A program made the translations under genes and the position numbers. A stretch of DNA of 64,000 bases from Aristolochia californica (Eukaryota > Streptophyta > Magnoliopsida > Piperales > Aristolochiaceae): positions 25,208,067-25,272,066 of the forward strand of contig JARWKL010000010.1 of the NCBI GenBank assembly GCA_029961685.1, given 5' to 3'. Positions 21,071 through 31,468 of the stretch are shown piece after piece (the first letter of the stretch is position 1; every line of letters starts with the position of its first letter). A model generated the notes under the pieces. That model saw nothing but the letters and a program-made list of their open reading frames with translations. It was not told where the DNA came from and ran no database searches.

Positions 21071-21247
21071 AAGTGCTTGAGCTGAAAATAAACTCAGTAT
21101 TCCAATACCACAACCAACATCCAAAACTGTGTCATGGCTAATGAGAGAAGGATTATTCAGAATAGCTGCCCTATAAGAATCTGTCCTCACCTTGTTGCTG
21201 ATCAATTCTCTGCGAATTCCAAAAGAACAGTACACACCAAAATAATT
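21071..21247 (-). pseudogene. Captured arginine methyltransferase fragment (PRMT3-like)
   Basis: The minus strand reads NYFGVYCSFGIRRELISNK, VRTDSYRAAILNNP and VLDVGCGIGILSLFSAQA. These match the start of the class I SAM-binding core of protein arginine N-methyltransferases: the YFxxY motif, the VRTxxY helix and motif I (VLDVGCGxGILS). The wording is nearest to plant PRMT3, but PRMT6 is possible. It breaks off after motif I, so it lacks the double-E loop and THW loop and cannot be active. Confidence 0.75.
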
Positions 21248-21568
21248 TATGTGTACATTCTGGATTGCTCTGGCAGCAACATTTTCAAAAGAAACCATCA
21301 GACTTTGTTTTGCAAATTTGACAACAATGGAGTGTTGAAGTGTTGCACTGCTCTCCTTTCCCAGGAAGGACATCTCTGAGTCACAGTTCACACTTGTTGC
21401 TGCTGTAAGTCCACTGAAATTCCCCAAATAGTTGGTTGAGCAGCACCTCATTTCTGTAGTCGCCATTGAGGCACTTCGAATAGCAGACACATGCAATACT
21501 GTAATAGCAGCCACCAGTGGTCCCTTTGTCCTACTATTCAACCCAGCCACTAAAAAACCATACATCAA

Positions 21569-21964
21569 GTCACACACTACAAAAATTGTCTGTGCAGGTT
21601 CTTTCACGTCTTCAAGTCCACAAAGAACATTTCCACCAGCAGATTCCTCACCAGCCATTAAGGTGTTAGTTGGAGGTTGAACATGGTGGTTTATGCAGAC
21701 ATCGTATCCCTTAAGCAAAGCATGTCGTTTTGCTTTTGCTCTGAAAACTGCATCCTCTACCCCAGACTATACTTATGCTCAAAATCTTCATGTTGTTGGA
21801 CAAACAATGACTCACCAACAAAACTCCCCTTGCAGAAACTTGTTTTCAACCAGTCAGGTGAGACTATCCAAGCACCAGAACACAAGGAAATGCAGAAAGT
21901 TATAGTTCTGCTTACTTTTCCTATGATAACATGGGTGCAAGAACTTCCATTAGAGGTAATAGAG
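21569..21964 (-). pseudogene. Captured BRCT-domain fragment
   Basis: The minus strand reads SSCTHVIIGKVSRTITFC, SGAWIVSPDWLKTSFCKG, then a linker and AKRHALLKGYDVCINHHV. The W-x3-P-x-W-L-x-x-S pattern and the basic linker to a second repeat are typical of tandem BRCT domains, which bind phosphoproteins in DNA-damage responses. G2 is inserted at its N-terminal side (21969/21970). The 28058-28207 segment may be more of the same source gene. It joins the PRMT-like piece through about 300 bp of unassigned open frame. Confidence 0.65.
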
Positions 21965-21969
21965 CCCCC

Positions 21970-22781
21970 TGTTATGGACTCAATAGCACACCGAGTCACT
22001 CAGAGGAGGAGACAATGACTCACCAAGTCACCTAATTTTACTTTTATTACTTATGTTGCTTTTAATTTCGAATTTGATTGATTATGTAATAAGACTTGAA
22101 GGTAGGGGTATAGTTGGGATTTATAAACCTAACCCTAACCTATCTTGGCGTGAATGACCCTATTTAAAGGGTAAGGAATGAGAAATAAGGTAAGTTCGGA
22201 TTTAGAGTAAAATAGAGTAATTAGGTTCTTGCTAGGTTCCCTATCCTAGGGTTCTTGGCTTGAACTATCCTTGGTGGTTTGCTGCATCCATTGGGGAGTC
22301 TTTGAGGAGATATTGGAAGGAAAAGGAGGAGCAATCAGCCTTCTCTTCCATGCTGCAATAGTCATCCATCTCTTCCATGAACCAGCAGTGAGGGAAGAAG
22401 GATTTGCGTGAGCCTTGAAAGGGATTTTCGAGTTGCTGAATTGAAGGAGGTCTTCAAGAGGTATTTTTATCTATCTTTTTCGAGTTTAGAAGAGCTAGAG
22501 ATTGCCCTCTTTACATTCAGCATTGGTAGTTTCATGAATTCAGAAACCCTACTCATTGACGTGAGGTATAAAGTGGGGTTTCATAATTGGATCCGTAAAA
22601 CAGTCTCTTGATTGAATTGGTGCATCTATAATTGAGAAAAGGAAACTCCTTTTCAATTGTAACGTGTGAGGGAAGAAAAAGAGAGGTTCTTTTCACAAAA
22701 ACGTGTTAAGAAACCCTCTAACAGTGTTGAATCCTTATTTGACTCACCGAGTTCCTAGATCCATGGCTAGGGACCATAACA
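21970..22781 (+). repeat. G2 5' LTR
   Basis: 812 bp, TGTTATGGACTC to GACCATAACA. A telo-box-like AAACCTAACCCTAACC at 22125-22140 precedes a CTATTTAAAGG box near 22160. The Gag start codon lies inside it at 22763. Confidence 0.9.
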
Positions 22782-24025
22782 ACTTGGTATCAGAGCAGGG
22801 TAACCAGAAAGATATCAGCAACCATGAATTGCTTGAAGCTATCCTAAAAGGCAATGCAGATAATGAGAAAAGATTTGCTGAATTGGAGGAGAGGTTCTCT
22901 AAGGTGGATATCAGTATGGAGACCTTGAATGGAAGAATTGACAGCATGGAGACTGGTCTGACTACTGGAAGGAACACAACTCCAGAGCAAAGAAGAGGGG
23001 ACCATTTATATAACAGAGGGGGAGATGAGTTTACGAGGCGCACGAGTTTCTCTGGCCAGCAAGGACCCTTCATCCCAGGGGGACCCTTCAACCAGGGGGG
23101 AGGCACTGTACCAGGCCAGCAAGGACCCTTCATCTCGGGGGGCCCCTTCCACCAGGGAGGAGGCACAGTACCTAGGTACACTAAACTTGAATTTCCCACT
23201 TATAATGGGTCAGAAGACCCTTTGGTATGGCTATATCGTTGCGAAAAATTTTTTGCCCATCAACGAGTACCAGCGTATGATAAAGTGGGGATGGCTGTTT
23301 TCCACTTACTGGGAGAAGCACAACTCTGGTATCAGCAAGTTGAGGCGGATAGACCAGTTGTGGAGTGGGAAGAATTTAAGAATTTATGCTCTCTTCGTTT
23401 TGGTCCTCTGGCATATAGCAATCCCTTGGGTGATTTGGTTCTGTTACGACAAACTGGTTCCATGGAGCAATATCAGAAATTGTTCCAGGAAAATTTAGCA
23501 CGAGCAAACGGTATGGTACGAGTGGACCAACAAGTGGCGTTATTTACAGCAGGCCTGACAGAGGCGTTAAAGCTTGAGGTGGAGCTCTATGCACCGATTA
23601 CATTATCACACGCGATGAATATTGCCCGTGCTTTAGAACTGCGGCAGAAGGCCCTGCACAGACGACCCACATGGTCAGGGGAGAGGAGTACTTCCTCCGC
23701 CTGGCAAAACAGACGTAATTATCATCAGGGGGTTCAGACCACAACACCTCCTCCCAGACACACTCCGAGCACCACTTTACTAGGGGATACGAAATCGAGC
23801 AGTCATCCACCTCAGTACATAAAGAAATTGACAAGTGCTGAGATGATGGAGAGGCGGTCCAAAAATCTTTGTTACAATTGTGATGAACCATATCGGGTTG
23901 GTCATCAGTGCAAAAGATTGTTTTTAATTGATACAGTTGAAGATGATGATATCGAGGTGACCGAGGATATGATAGAGGAAGCACCACCAGAAATTTCCTT
24001 GCATGCAATTACTGGGCAAAAGTAG
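22763..24025 (+). pseudogene. G2 gag
   Basis: 420 codons from the ATG at 22763, which is still inside the LTR. The first residues (MARDHNNLVSEQG) are read through the LTR end and the PBS. A coiled-coil-like charged N-terminus is followed by a Gly-rich repeat (two copies of GGPF-QGGGTV), capsid text (FPTYNGSEDPLVWLYRCEKF, LRFGPL, GDLVLLRQTGS) and the zinc knuckle CYNCDEPYRVGHQC. It ends in a TAG at 24023 in the same frame as the protease, so one stop separates Gag from Pol. It is otherwise intact and of usual chromovirus length. Confidence 0.85.
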
Positions 24026-24034
24026 CCCAAAACC

Positions 24035-24540
24035 ATGCAAGTCAGAGCTCAGATCTTCGATCGGGAACTCGTGGGCTTAGTGGACTCGGGGAGCACCCAC
24101 AATTTTCTTAGTTTGACGGAGGCCCAGCACCTGAAGTTACAGATTCTTCCCCATCCGACAGCCATAGTCTCAGTGGCCAATGGGGAGAAGGTTCCTAGCT
24201 ACGAAATCAGCAAGGCTGTAAATTTTACTATTGGCACTACTTTGTTTCATGCTGAGTTTTTTGTTATTCCTCTGGCTGGTTTTGATATGGTATTGGGAAT
24301 CAAATGGTTACAAACATTGGGACCCATTTTGTGGGACCTTTCTGCATTGACAATGAGTTTTGTCCTACGTGGTAGCCAAGTGCTCCTACAAGGAAGTCAG
24401 ACAGAAACACAACATCACATTCATTCTCTGACTGTCCCGGATAATTCAGTAGGCAGTATTGATGGCATGATTGATGAGTTCTCCGACCTTTTCTGTGAGC
24501 CTACAGGGCTCCCCCGCTCAGACAGTGTGATCACCGTATA
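24035..24540 (+). pseudogene. G2 aspartic protease region
   Basis: Begins MQVRAQIFDRELVGLVDSGSTHNF with the catalytic Asp-Ser-Gly, and continues to VLGIKWLQTLGPILWD. It is in frame with Gag. A one-base shift before CDHRI (about 24505-24525) puts RT in another frame. Confidence 0.8.
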
Positions 24541-25800
24541 TGTTTGAAACCAGGGTCAGATGTGGTAGTTGTTCGTCCGTATCGGTACCCTCACCTACAG
24601 AAAGATGAGATTGAAAGACAATGTCAAGCGATGCTACAACAGGGCCTTATTCGTAGCAGTAGGTCCCCCTTCTCTTCACCAGTTCTACTCGTGAAGAAAC
24701 ATGATGGGACTTGGCACTTTTGTGTTGATTATCGTGAGTTGAACGCGCTGACAGTAAAAGACAAATTTCCCATTCCGGTGGTGGAGGAGCTCCTCGATGA
24801 GCTACATGGATCGTGGGTCTTCACAAAATTAGACTTACGGTCTGGGTATCATCAGATTCGTATGCATCCAGTAGATATTGAAAAGACGGCATTCCGAACA
24901 CATCACGGCCACTTTGAATTTGTGGTCATGCCTTTTGGACTATCAAATGCTCCTTCTACTTTCCAAGCGCTGATGAATGAGGTATTTAGCTCTTACCTTC
25001 AAAAATTTGTACTTGTTTTTTTTATGATATACTCATATATAGCAAATCTCAAGATGACCACTTAGAACATTTGAGAATTGTATTTGATTTATTGCGAGCA
25101 CACCAATTATATTTGAAGAAGTCCAAATGCTCATTTGGGGCATCTCATGTTGCTTACTTGGGCCACATTATTTCCCATGAGGGGGTCACTGTTGATCCCG
25201 AGAGGATTCAGGCCATTAGTGAGTGGCCACAGCCTCAGTCTTGCTCAGCAATACGCGGATTCTTGGGTTTTGCAGGCTATTACCGGAAATTTATTCGGAG
25301 TTTTGGTCCGTTGGTAGCACCTTTGACAAACCTCCTTAAAAAGAATTCCTTTCAGTGGAACGAGGAGGCTTCCATGGCATTTGAGGCACTCAAGAATGCT
25401 CTTGCATCTACACTGGTGTTACAACTTCCAAATTTTGATGACTTGTTTGTGATAGAATGTGATGCTTCTGGTGGGGGCATTGGGGCCGTGTTGCATCAGA
25501 ACTCCCACCCCGTTGCTTATTTCAATCGACAGTTGGCCTCTCGTTATCATAAATTGGCTGCATATGAACGCGAGCTGATCGGGTTGGCCAAGGCGGTCCA
25601 ACACTGGCGGCCATATGTATGGGGACGTACTTTTCTCATCCACACTGATCATTATAGTCTCAAGTTCTTACTTGAGCAGCGTCTCACGACGTCACCACAG
25701 CAGCATTGGATTATTAAGTTGATGGGCTTTGATTTCTCAGTGGAGTATCGTGCGGGCAGCGGATGCCTTGTCCAAACGTTTTGAACATCAGCAGCTCGTT
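24526..25800 (+). pseudogene. G2 reverse transcriptase and RNase H
   Basis: RT text is well kept: [65 protein letters not shown] and [17 protein letters not shown]. At the active site the expected FFDDIL has become F-Y-D with a one-base loss in a T run at about 25020, so it is frameshifted and one Asp is lost. RNase H has IECDASGGGIGAVLHQ, AYERELIGLAKAVQHWRPY and IHTDHYSLKFLLEQ. A deletion near 25755 shifts the frame before AADALSK. Confidence 0.85.
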
Positions 25801-27235
25801 TTTGCCATCAGCCAGCCACGTTTTCTCATTCTAGACATGGTCCATGATGTGCATGCCACACTTCCAACACTACAGGAGATGCACAAAAAAATTTCCAATG
25901 GGGAGATGGATTCTAAGTGGTCCATTCAGGATTCACTCATTTGCTATAAGCACCGGATTTACCTTCCGACCACGACCGAGTTGATTCCAGCCATTCTCTC
26001 AGCTTATCATGATTCTACCCATGAGGGGTTACAGAAAATGTTGTGGCGTATTCAGGCGGATTTCTATTGGCCGGCTATGAAGTCCTCCATTACTACATAT
26101 GTCTCCAATTGTCAGGTATGTCAAAGGAAAAAATCAGATCATTTTAGTCCTGCAGGTCTTCTCCAGCCTCTTGCTCTCCCTACTCAGATATGGGCAGATA
26201 TTTCAATGGACTTCGTGGAGGGTCTTCCCCTCTCAGCCGGGAAGTCTGTTTTGTTTGTGGTGGTTGATCGATTCTCCAAGTATGGTCATTTTATTCCGAT
26301 GGCTCACCCCTACACTGCAGCCCGCGTGGCTCAGACCTTCTTGGAGCATATTGTACGTTTACATGGCATTGTTGAATCTATTGTGAGTGACCGGGATGCG
26401 GCTTTCACGAGTACTTTCTGGATGGAACTGTTTTTACTGAGTGGCACGCATATCACCCTCAGACGGATGGCCAAACCAAGGTGGTTAATCGGACCATCGA
26501 GATGTATCTCCGGTGCTTAGTGGGAGATCGACCGAAACAATGGGTTCAATGGCTACCCTGGGCAGAATACTGTTATAACACTTCATTCCACTCGGCCTTG
26601 CAGTCCTCTGCTTTCCGAGTTCTTTATGGGAGGTACCCTCCGAGGCATCTCTCTTATACCAGAGGCACCACCCGCGTGGATGCCATTGATGAGGCACTCA
26701 TGGATCGAGATCAGGTGTTGAAGACGTTTACAAGCCGGCTACAAAAGGCTCAGGTCTGGATGACTACAGCTTACAACAAGAGCCACTGGGATGTCTCATA
26801 CGCGGTTGGGGACTATGTGTGGCTACGTCTTCGGCAGTACCGACAACACTCTCTCACTGGGCCAGCGCGCCATAAGCTATCCCCCAAGTACTTTGGGCCC
26901 TTTGCCATTATTCGACGCGTCGGGCAGGTGGCGTATCAACTAAAATTGCCAGACACAGCGAAGCTACATGATGTGTTTCATGTCTCACTACTGAAACCTC
27001 ACAAGGGGCCAGCCCCTTCTTCTCCACCGTTCCTTCCTCCAGTGGACAATGGCCACGTCATTCTAACACCCTAAACGGTGTTACGGGCGTGTGTGACGAA
27101 TGAAAAGTGGGACATCCTTGTGCAGTGGACCGCTACAGACCTCGAGGCAGCGACATGGGAGCAGTTAGAGACCTTCAAACAGGTCTATCCAGCTTACGAG
27201 CTTGAGGACAAGCTCTTTCTCCAAGGGGAGGCAGA
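25801..27235 (+). pseudogene. G2 integrase and chromodomain-like tail
   Basis: Zinc finger HDSTHEGLQ..CQVCQRKK near 26010-26130. The core has WADISMDFVEGLP (Asp), SIVSDRDAAF (Asp) and YHPQTDGQTKVVNRT, where the catalytic Glu is Lys. A frameshift lies at LLSGT (26440). The C-terminal part has LHDVFHVSLLKPHKG, then a TAA at 27072-27074, then VLRACVTNEKWDILVQWTATD with TWEQLETFKQ and ELEDKLFLQG, a chromodomain-related end. It cannot catalyse integration. Confidence 0.85.
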
Positions 27236-28052
27236 TGTTATGGACTCAATAGCACACCGAGTCACTCAGAGGAGGAGACAATGACTCACCAAGTCACCTA
27301 ATTTTACTTTTATTACTTATGTTGCTTTTAATTTCGAATTTGATTGATTATGTAATAAGACTTGAAGGTAGGGGTATAGTTGGGATTTATAAACCTAACC
27401 CTAACCTATCTTGGCGTGAATGACCCTATTTAAAGGGTAAGGAATGAGAAATAAGGTAAGTTCGGATTTAGAGTAAAATAGAGTAATTAGGTTCTTGCTA
27501 GGTTCCCTATCCTAGGGTTCTTGGCTTGAACTATCCTTGGTGGTTTGCTGCATCCATTGGGGAGTCTTTGAGGAGATATTGGAAGGAAAAGGAGGAGCAA
27601 TCAGCCTTCTCTTCCATGCTGCAATAGTCATCCATCTCTTCCATGAACCAGCAGTGAGGGAAGAAGGATTTGCGTGAGCCTTAGCATCAAGAAAGGGATT
27701 TTCGAGTTGCTGAATTGGAGGTCTTCAAGAGGTATTTTTATCTATCTTTTTCGAGTTTCGAAGAGCTAGAGATTGCTCTCTTTACATTCAGCATTGGTAG
27801 TTGCATGAATTCAGAAACCCTACTCATTGACGTGAGGTATAAAGTGGGGTTTCATAATTGGATCCGTAAAATAGTCTCTTGATTGAATTGGTGCATCTAT
27901 AATTGAGAAAAGGAAACTCCTTTTCAATTATAACGTGTGAGGGAAGAAAAAGAGAGTTTCTTTTCACAAAAATGTGTTAAGAAACCCTCTAACAGTGCTG
28001 GATCCTTATTTGACTCACCGAGTTACTAGATCCATGGCTAGGGACCATAACA
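27236..28052 (+). repeat. G2 3' LTR
   Basis: 817 bp. The first 440 bp or so are identical to the 5' LTR by eye. All substitutions and both indels (extra AGCATCAA near 27683, loss of AAG near 27716) are in the distal part. Confidence 0.9.
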
Positions 28053-28351
28053 CCCCTCAGGTCCTCAACTACCTTTGGCAGTGGTGCTTGCTGCACATCA
28101 TCTGCAATATTCATTAACATGACTACTGGATAGTCAAAGGAAGATCTTTCCTCATTACCAACAACTTTAAAAGAAGTCTCTGTATTTCCCTCACCATGAA
28201 CTACCATAAAAGTAATTTGTTATGGACTTCTAGGACTTACATTTGATATTGATTTATCCCTCACCATATCCAAAGGGTTCTGGACAAAGTTAGTATCGTA
28301 TTTACATTCACTTTCATCAACAAGATCCCACAATAAATCAATCAAAGGTGT
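28053..28351 (-). other. F1-2 cargo linker between PPR and BRCT pieces
   Basis: The minus strand reads on after the PPR stop as TPLIDLLWDLVDESE and later MVVHGEGNTETSFKVVGNEE. The codon at the PPR end is TAG, where P-class PPR repeats normally have Tyr (VVTYTPLID), so the PPR frame was probably longer before this mutation. The source of the remainder is not recognised and may be upstream of the BRCT domain. Confidence 0.5.
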
Positions 28352-30199
28352 CTAGGTTACAACAGTTGGGAACAACCCCTGTTCTGCAATTTCTCTACAG
28401 AGCTTTTCTACTTCTGGTAACCGATTCTGTTTGCAAAATCCATTAAATATCACATTATATGTACTCACATTAGGTGTACAATCAATCTCCTTGATCTTTT
28501 CCAACAATGATAGTGCCATCCCCATCGCCTCCCTCTTGCAACATCCATCTATTAATGCAGTATAACAGACCTTATTTGGATTTAATCCACATTCTGCCAT
28601 TTTATTGAACATATCTAAAGCCAAATCCAACGTACCCATTTTGCAAAATCCACAAATCAGTTCTATAAATGTCCACTCATCCGGTTCACATCCATTCTCT
28701 TGCATGAAATTCAACAATCTCATTACATTGTTCAGATTTCCCAATTTGCAATATCCATTTATCAACGTTTTATACGTGATCTGATTTGGGGATGGACCTA
28801 TCTGTAACATCTTGTTAAAAACAGTCATTGCCTTGTCCATTCTACCCTGTAAGCAAAAACCCTTAATCATCTCCTTGTGAGTCTGAGCATTTGGCATGCA
28901 ACTGAATCTTGTCATTTCATCAAAAACTGTACTAGCAAGGCCACCTGCTCCATGGGAGCACAAACCATGGAGCAAAGCATTGTAAGTGACTGTGTTAGGA
29001 ACCACACTATCTTGTAACATCTTGTGAAACAAGCCAATAGCAATTTCAAAGTAATCCACTCTAAACAAACCAGGGAACAAACCAGTGTAAGGTTGAACGT
29101 TAGGACAAACACCTCTTTTTCTCATGTCAATGAGCAGATCACATGCTTCCTTGAGACGACCAGCCTCACAGAGAGATGTGATAGGAACTGTAGATGGAGA
29201 AGTCGTTGGACCAATGCCCTTCTCCACCATTTCCTTGATGAGATCCAGTGCTTCATCAATAGTAAGAAATTTTTTTACCCAGCTATTTCCGAGATCCTTT
29301 CTTACTCCAACCTTTGCCATTTTCTTCCTGAGTACCCAAGATTCTTTCAATAACCCAGCTTTGGAGTAGAAATTTGACAGAAGAACGTAAGAAGCATGAT
29401 CATTGGGCTCTAACTGCATCACTCTTTTTTCTGATTCCGCTCCTATACTTACACTCTGAGATGTCCAAAAAGCACTTAGTAATGTTCTCCATACGGTAAC
29501 CCCCACATTGTAAAGGCATCCAGTAATGATTTTATATGCACAATCGAGGTTTCCAGCTCTCTGAAGAACATCCACCAAGCAGAAGTAATGTTTAGATTCT
29601 GGCTCAATCTTATAGTGGTCGTATCTCACATCAAAGAAGAACTTGCTCTCCTCTAGAAGGCCCACATGACTACAGGCTGTGACCAAACAAAGGAAGGTTG
29701 TTTTGTTAGGAGTTGTCTCCATTTTCTCCAACTCTTTGAATATTTGAATTGCTTGGCCTGCTCTGCCATGCTGTGCCAGTCCTGATAGCATAGTGTTGTA
29801 GGCAACAATAGTAGGATTATTTAAACCATGAAAAGCACAAATAGAATCCTCTATGTTTCCACATTTAGCATACATGTCAACAACCAAGCTACCAACATAG
29901 ACATCTGCACCAAAACCAGCTTTAATCATCAAAGAATGAAACTGTCGTCCAACATCTAAAGCTATTGAGCCAGAACAAGCAGAAATACAAGAGGCAAAGC
30001 TGAATTGAGTTGGACCAAATCCAGCCACTGCCATGTCCTTACATCTTCTTAGAGCTTCCAAGGCAAGCCCATTTTGTTCATAAGCTCCAATTATAGTACT
30101 CCACGAAAGGCCATCAATCAAACAGGTGTATGTCACTACCTCTGGACTAAAACCCGTAAAACTCATGTGCCAAAACATATGATTAGCTTCCCATATCAT
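28352..30199 (-). CDS. Chimeric 615-codon pentatricopeptide repeat (PPR) open frame
   Basis: An uninterrupted frame made of at least three PPR pieces. Residues 1-31 are the end of a P-type repeat (SPEVVTYTCLIDGL). Residues 32 to about 305 are PLS-class with an E-type end (DVYVGSLVVDMYAKCGNIED, TPNKTTFLCLVTACSHVG, QLEPNDHASYVLLSNFYSKA). Residues 306-615 are P-class repeats (EKGIGPTTSPSTV, PNTVTYNALLHGLC, PNQITYKTLINGYCKLG, PDEWTFIELICGFCKMG, PNKVCYTALIDGCC). Normal PPR proteins bind organelle RNA; no targeting peptide is visible here. Mixing P and PLS classes is not normal, so this is a fusion formed in F1-2. Preservation of the frame could mean recency or selection. Confidence 0.85.
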   Translation of the reverse strand: MIWEANHMFWHMSFTGFSPEVVTYTCLIDGLSWSTIIGAYEQNGLALEALRRCKDMAVAGFGPTQFSFASCISACSGSIALDVGRQFHSLMIKAGFGADVYVGSLVVDMYAKCGNIEDSICAFHGLNNPTIVAYNTMLSGLAQHGRAGQAIQIFKELEKMETTPNKTTFLCLVTACSHVGLLEESKFFFDVRYDHYKIEPESKHYFCLVDVLQRAGNLDCAYKIITGCLYNVGVTVWRTLLSAFWTSQSVSIGAESEKRVMQLEPNDHASYVLLSNFYSKAGLLKESWVLRKKMAKVGVRKDLGNSWVKKFLTIDEALDLIKEMVEKGIGPTTSPSTVPITSLCEAGRLKEACDLLIDMRKRGVCPNVQPYTGLFPGLFRVDYFEIAIGLFHKMLQDSVVPNTVTYNALLHGLCSHGAGGLASTVFDEMTRFSCMPNAQTHKEMIKGFCLQGRMDKAMTVFNKMLQIGPSPNQITYKTLINGYCKLGNLNNVMRLLNFMQENGCEPDEWTFIELICGFCKMGTLDLALDMFNKMAECGLNPNKVCYTALIDGCCKREAMGMALSLLEKIKEIDCTPNVSTYNVIFNGFCKQNRLPEVEKLCREIAEQGLFPTVVT

Positions 30200-31147
30200 T
30201 CTCCTTATGGCTTTGCGACACCCAGTTTAAAGGCTATATAGGCGAACCCGAATGGGAGGAAAATTTTTCTATTGCTCTGCTGCACAGAACAGTTGCAATG
30301 CCTCATACTGCTTCTCATTCTTTCCCACATATGGCAAAAAAAATAGAGGACGTGTTCAAATTCCACTGCCCACATTTTCAATTGGGCAACAAACATACAC
30401 ACAGTCAACAGAAAAACAAAGACCCTCAACAAAAAATATTTATGAGACACTTAAACCGCCCCCCCCCCCCCCCCCCCCCAATTTGGAACTTGGGGTTTGC
30501 TCTGGTCTACTGAGAAGTGGTTTGCAAGTGGTGGGTGGTGGCCCGAAGTCACATCCCATCGGACATGTTTCCGATGACACCGAGGGAGCCTCCTCCATCT
30601 CCGGTGGCTAAGGGCAGCCCTTTGGGGCTTCGTCGCTTGTCTCACGATCGGAATAGTCATTGGAAGTTATTCCTTCTCCAGTTCGGGATGGTGGTCCGCT
30701 TGTCGTGAGTCATTTTGGAGTGATTTCGGATTTGAGGTCTCTCCCCATCTGACCAATGCCGACGATATAGTAGCCAAAAACCCCTCTGATTTCCCCAAAT
30801 CGTCGTCACCGTTTGGCTTTGGATTTCCTTGCGCGAAAATCTTGATTTTTTGTGACGCAAAGCCTCTCTGCCTATTTGGATCTGAGATTATCCCCAAATC
30901 TTCCGCAGAGGCTTCGGCTGGTAGACGGGAAGAAGTGGTTAATTTTTCACCCATTTTCCCATCCAAGACTGCGTCTCGATCGACTGCCTTGTCTTGCATC
31001 GTTGGAAAAAAATACTTCATCTAGGATGCACACGCCATTTCTGTATTCTTTCCACTGCAATGCCTGCTGCAGCCATTTCTTTGATTTGTTTGTGCATCGC
31101 CAACCATGGGTCTTCTTGGCTCATCGTGTTCCCACTCTAATACCAGT
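30200..31147 (-). pseudogene. F1-2 leader with Gag-like start
   Basis: After the PBS the minus strand reads MSQEDPWLAMHKQIKEMAAA (about 31119-31060) with a stop before 31020. A Ser/Pro/Lys-rich open stretch (30667-31020) and HRKHVRWDVTSGHH (30540-30610) follow; both match the F1-1 leader. A run of about 20 C at 30459-30479 sits where F1-1 has the GTAAGT-like site. Confidence 0.65.
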
Positions 31148-31463
31148 TGTTACGGTCTCGGATTTGACACATGGATTTGTAGGGAGACATGGTGAATATA
31201 GATCAAGCCAAAGGGAAGCTTGAAAACCCTAGAGCTCGTTGAGGAGAACTCTAAGCCTGTTTACACTAGATTTAACCTAATTCTCAATGCTTGTATTTTT
31301 CATTACTCATAGCCCTTAAATAGGGTTAGGGTTTAAGATCAAATATTACAAAAATACCCCTATAAATAAAATATTACAAAAATACCCCTGTGGCCTAAAA
31401 CTGAAATAAATAACGTAAAGTAAAGAAAAAAACTAAAATAATAATGTTATTGCATGCATAACA
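31148..31463 (-). repeat. F1-2 5' LTR
   Basis: 316 bp, ends TGTTATGCATGCAATAAC and CCGTAACA on the minus strand, adjacent to the PBS and TSD. It is similar to 20593-20917 with scattered differences. Confidence 0.9.
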
Positions 31464-31468
31464 TAACC

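Larger units (their letters stand above)
21970..28052 (+). mobile_element. Ty3/gypsy chromovirus G2, complete structure, coding region broken
   Basis: 5' LTR 21970-22781, PBS at 22785, gag, PR, RT, RNase H, INT, chromodomain-like tail, then 3' LTR 27236-28052. The flanks are CCCCC (21965-21969) and CCCCT (28053-28057), a TSD with one mismatch. It lies in the BRCT cargo of F1-2 in opposite orientation. By eye the LTRs differ at 10 positions plus two indels, so it is a fairly young insertion. Confidence 0.9.
20593..31463 (-). mobile_element. F1-2: gene-capturing LTR element with PPR, BRCT and PRMT cargo, split by G2
   Basis: Minus-strand element with 5' LTR 31148-31463, 3' LTR 20593-20917 and TSD TAACC (20588-20592 and 31464-31468). 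The PBS (ACTGGTATTAGAG) is at 31135-31147. The tail at 20918-20970 reads GAGCTTGAGGACAAGCTC (ELEDKL), then AAGAGGGGTGTAA. Without G2 it is about 4.8 kb. The cargo between the F1 leader and tail, in minus-strand order, is a 615-codon PPR fusion, a BRCT fragment and a methyltransferase fragment. Confidence 0.9.

Noticed and set aside
24023..24025. Programmed stop-codon readthrough between G2 gag and pol
   Set aside because: G3 and G1a lack a stop at that place, G2 has other disabling changes, and a one-base change from a sense codon explains the TAG.
28352..30199. The PPR frame as an ordinary host gene
   Set aside because: It lies between the F1-2 leader and tail inside paired LTRs with a TSD, mixes PPR classes, and has no transit peptide.
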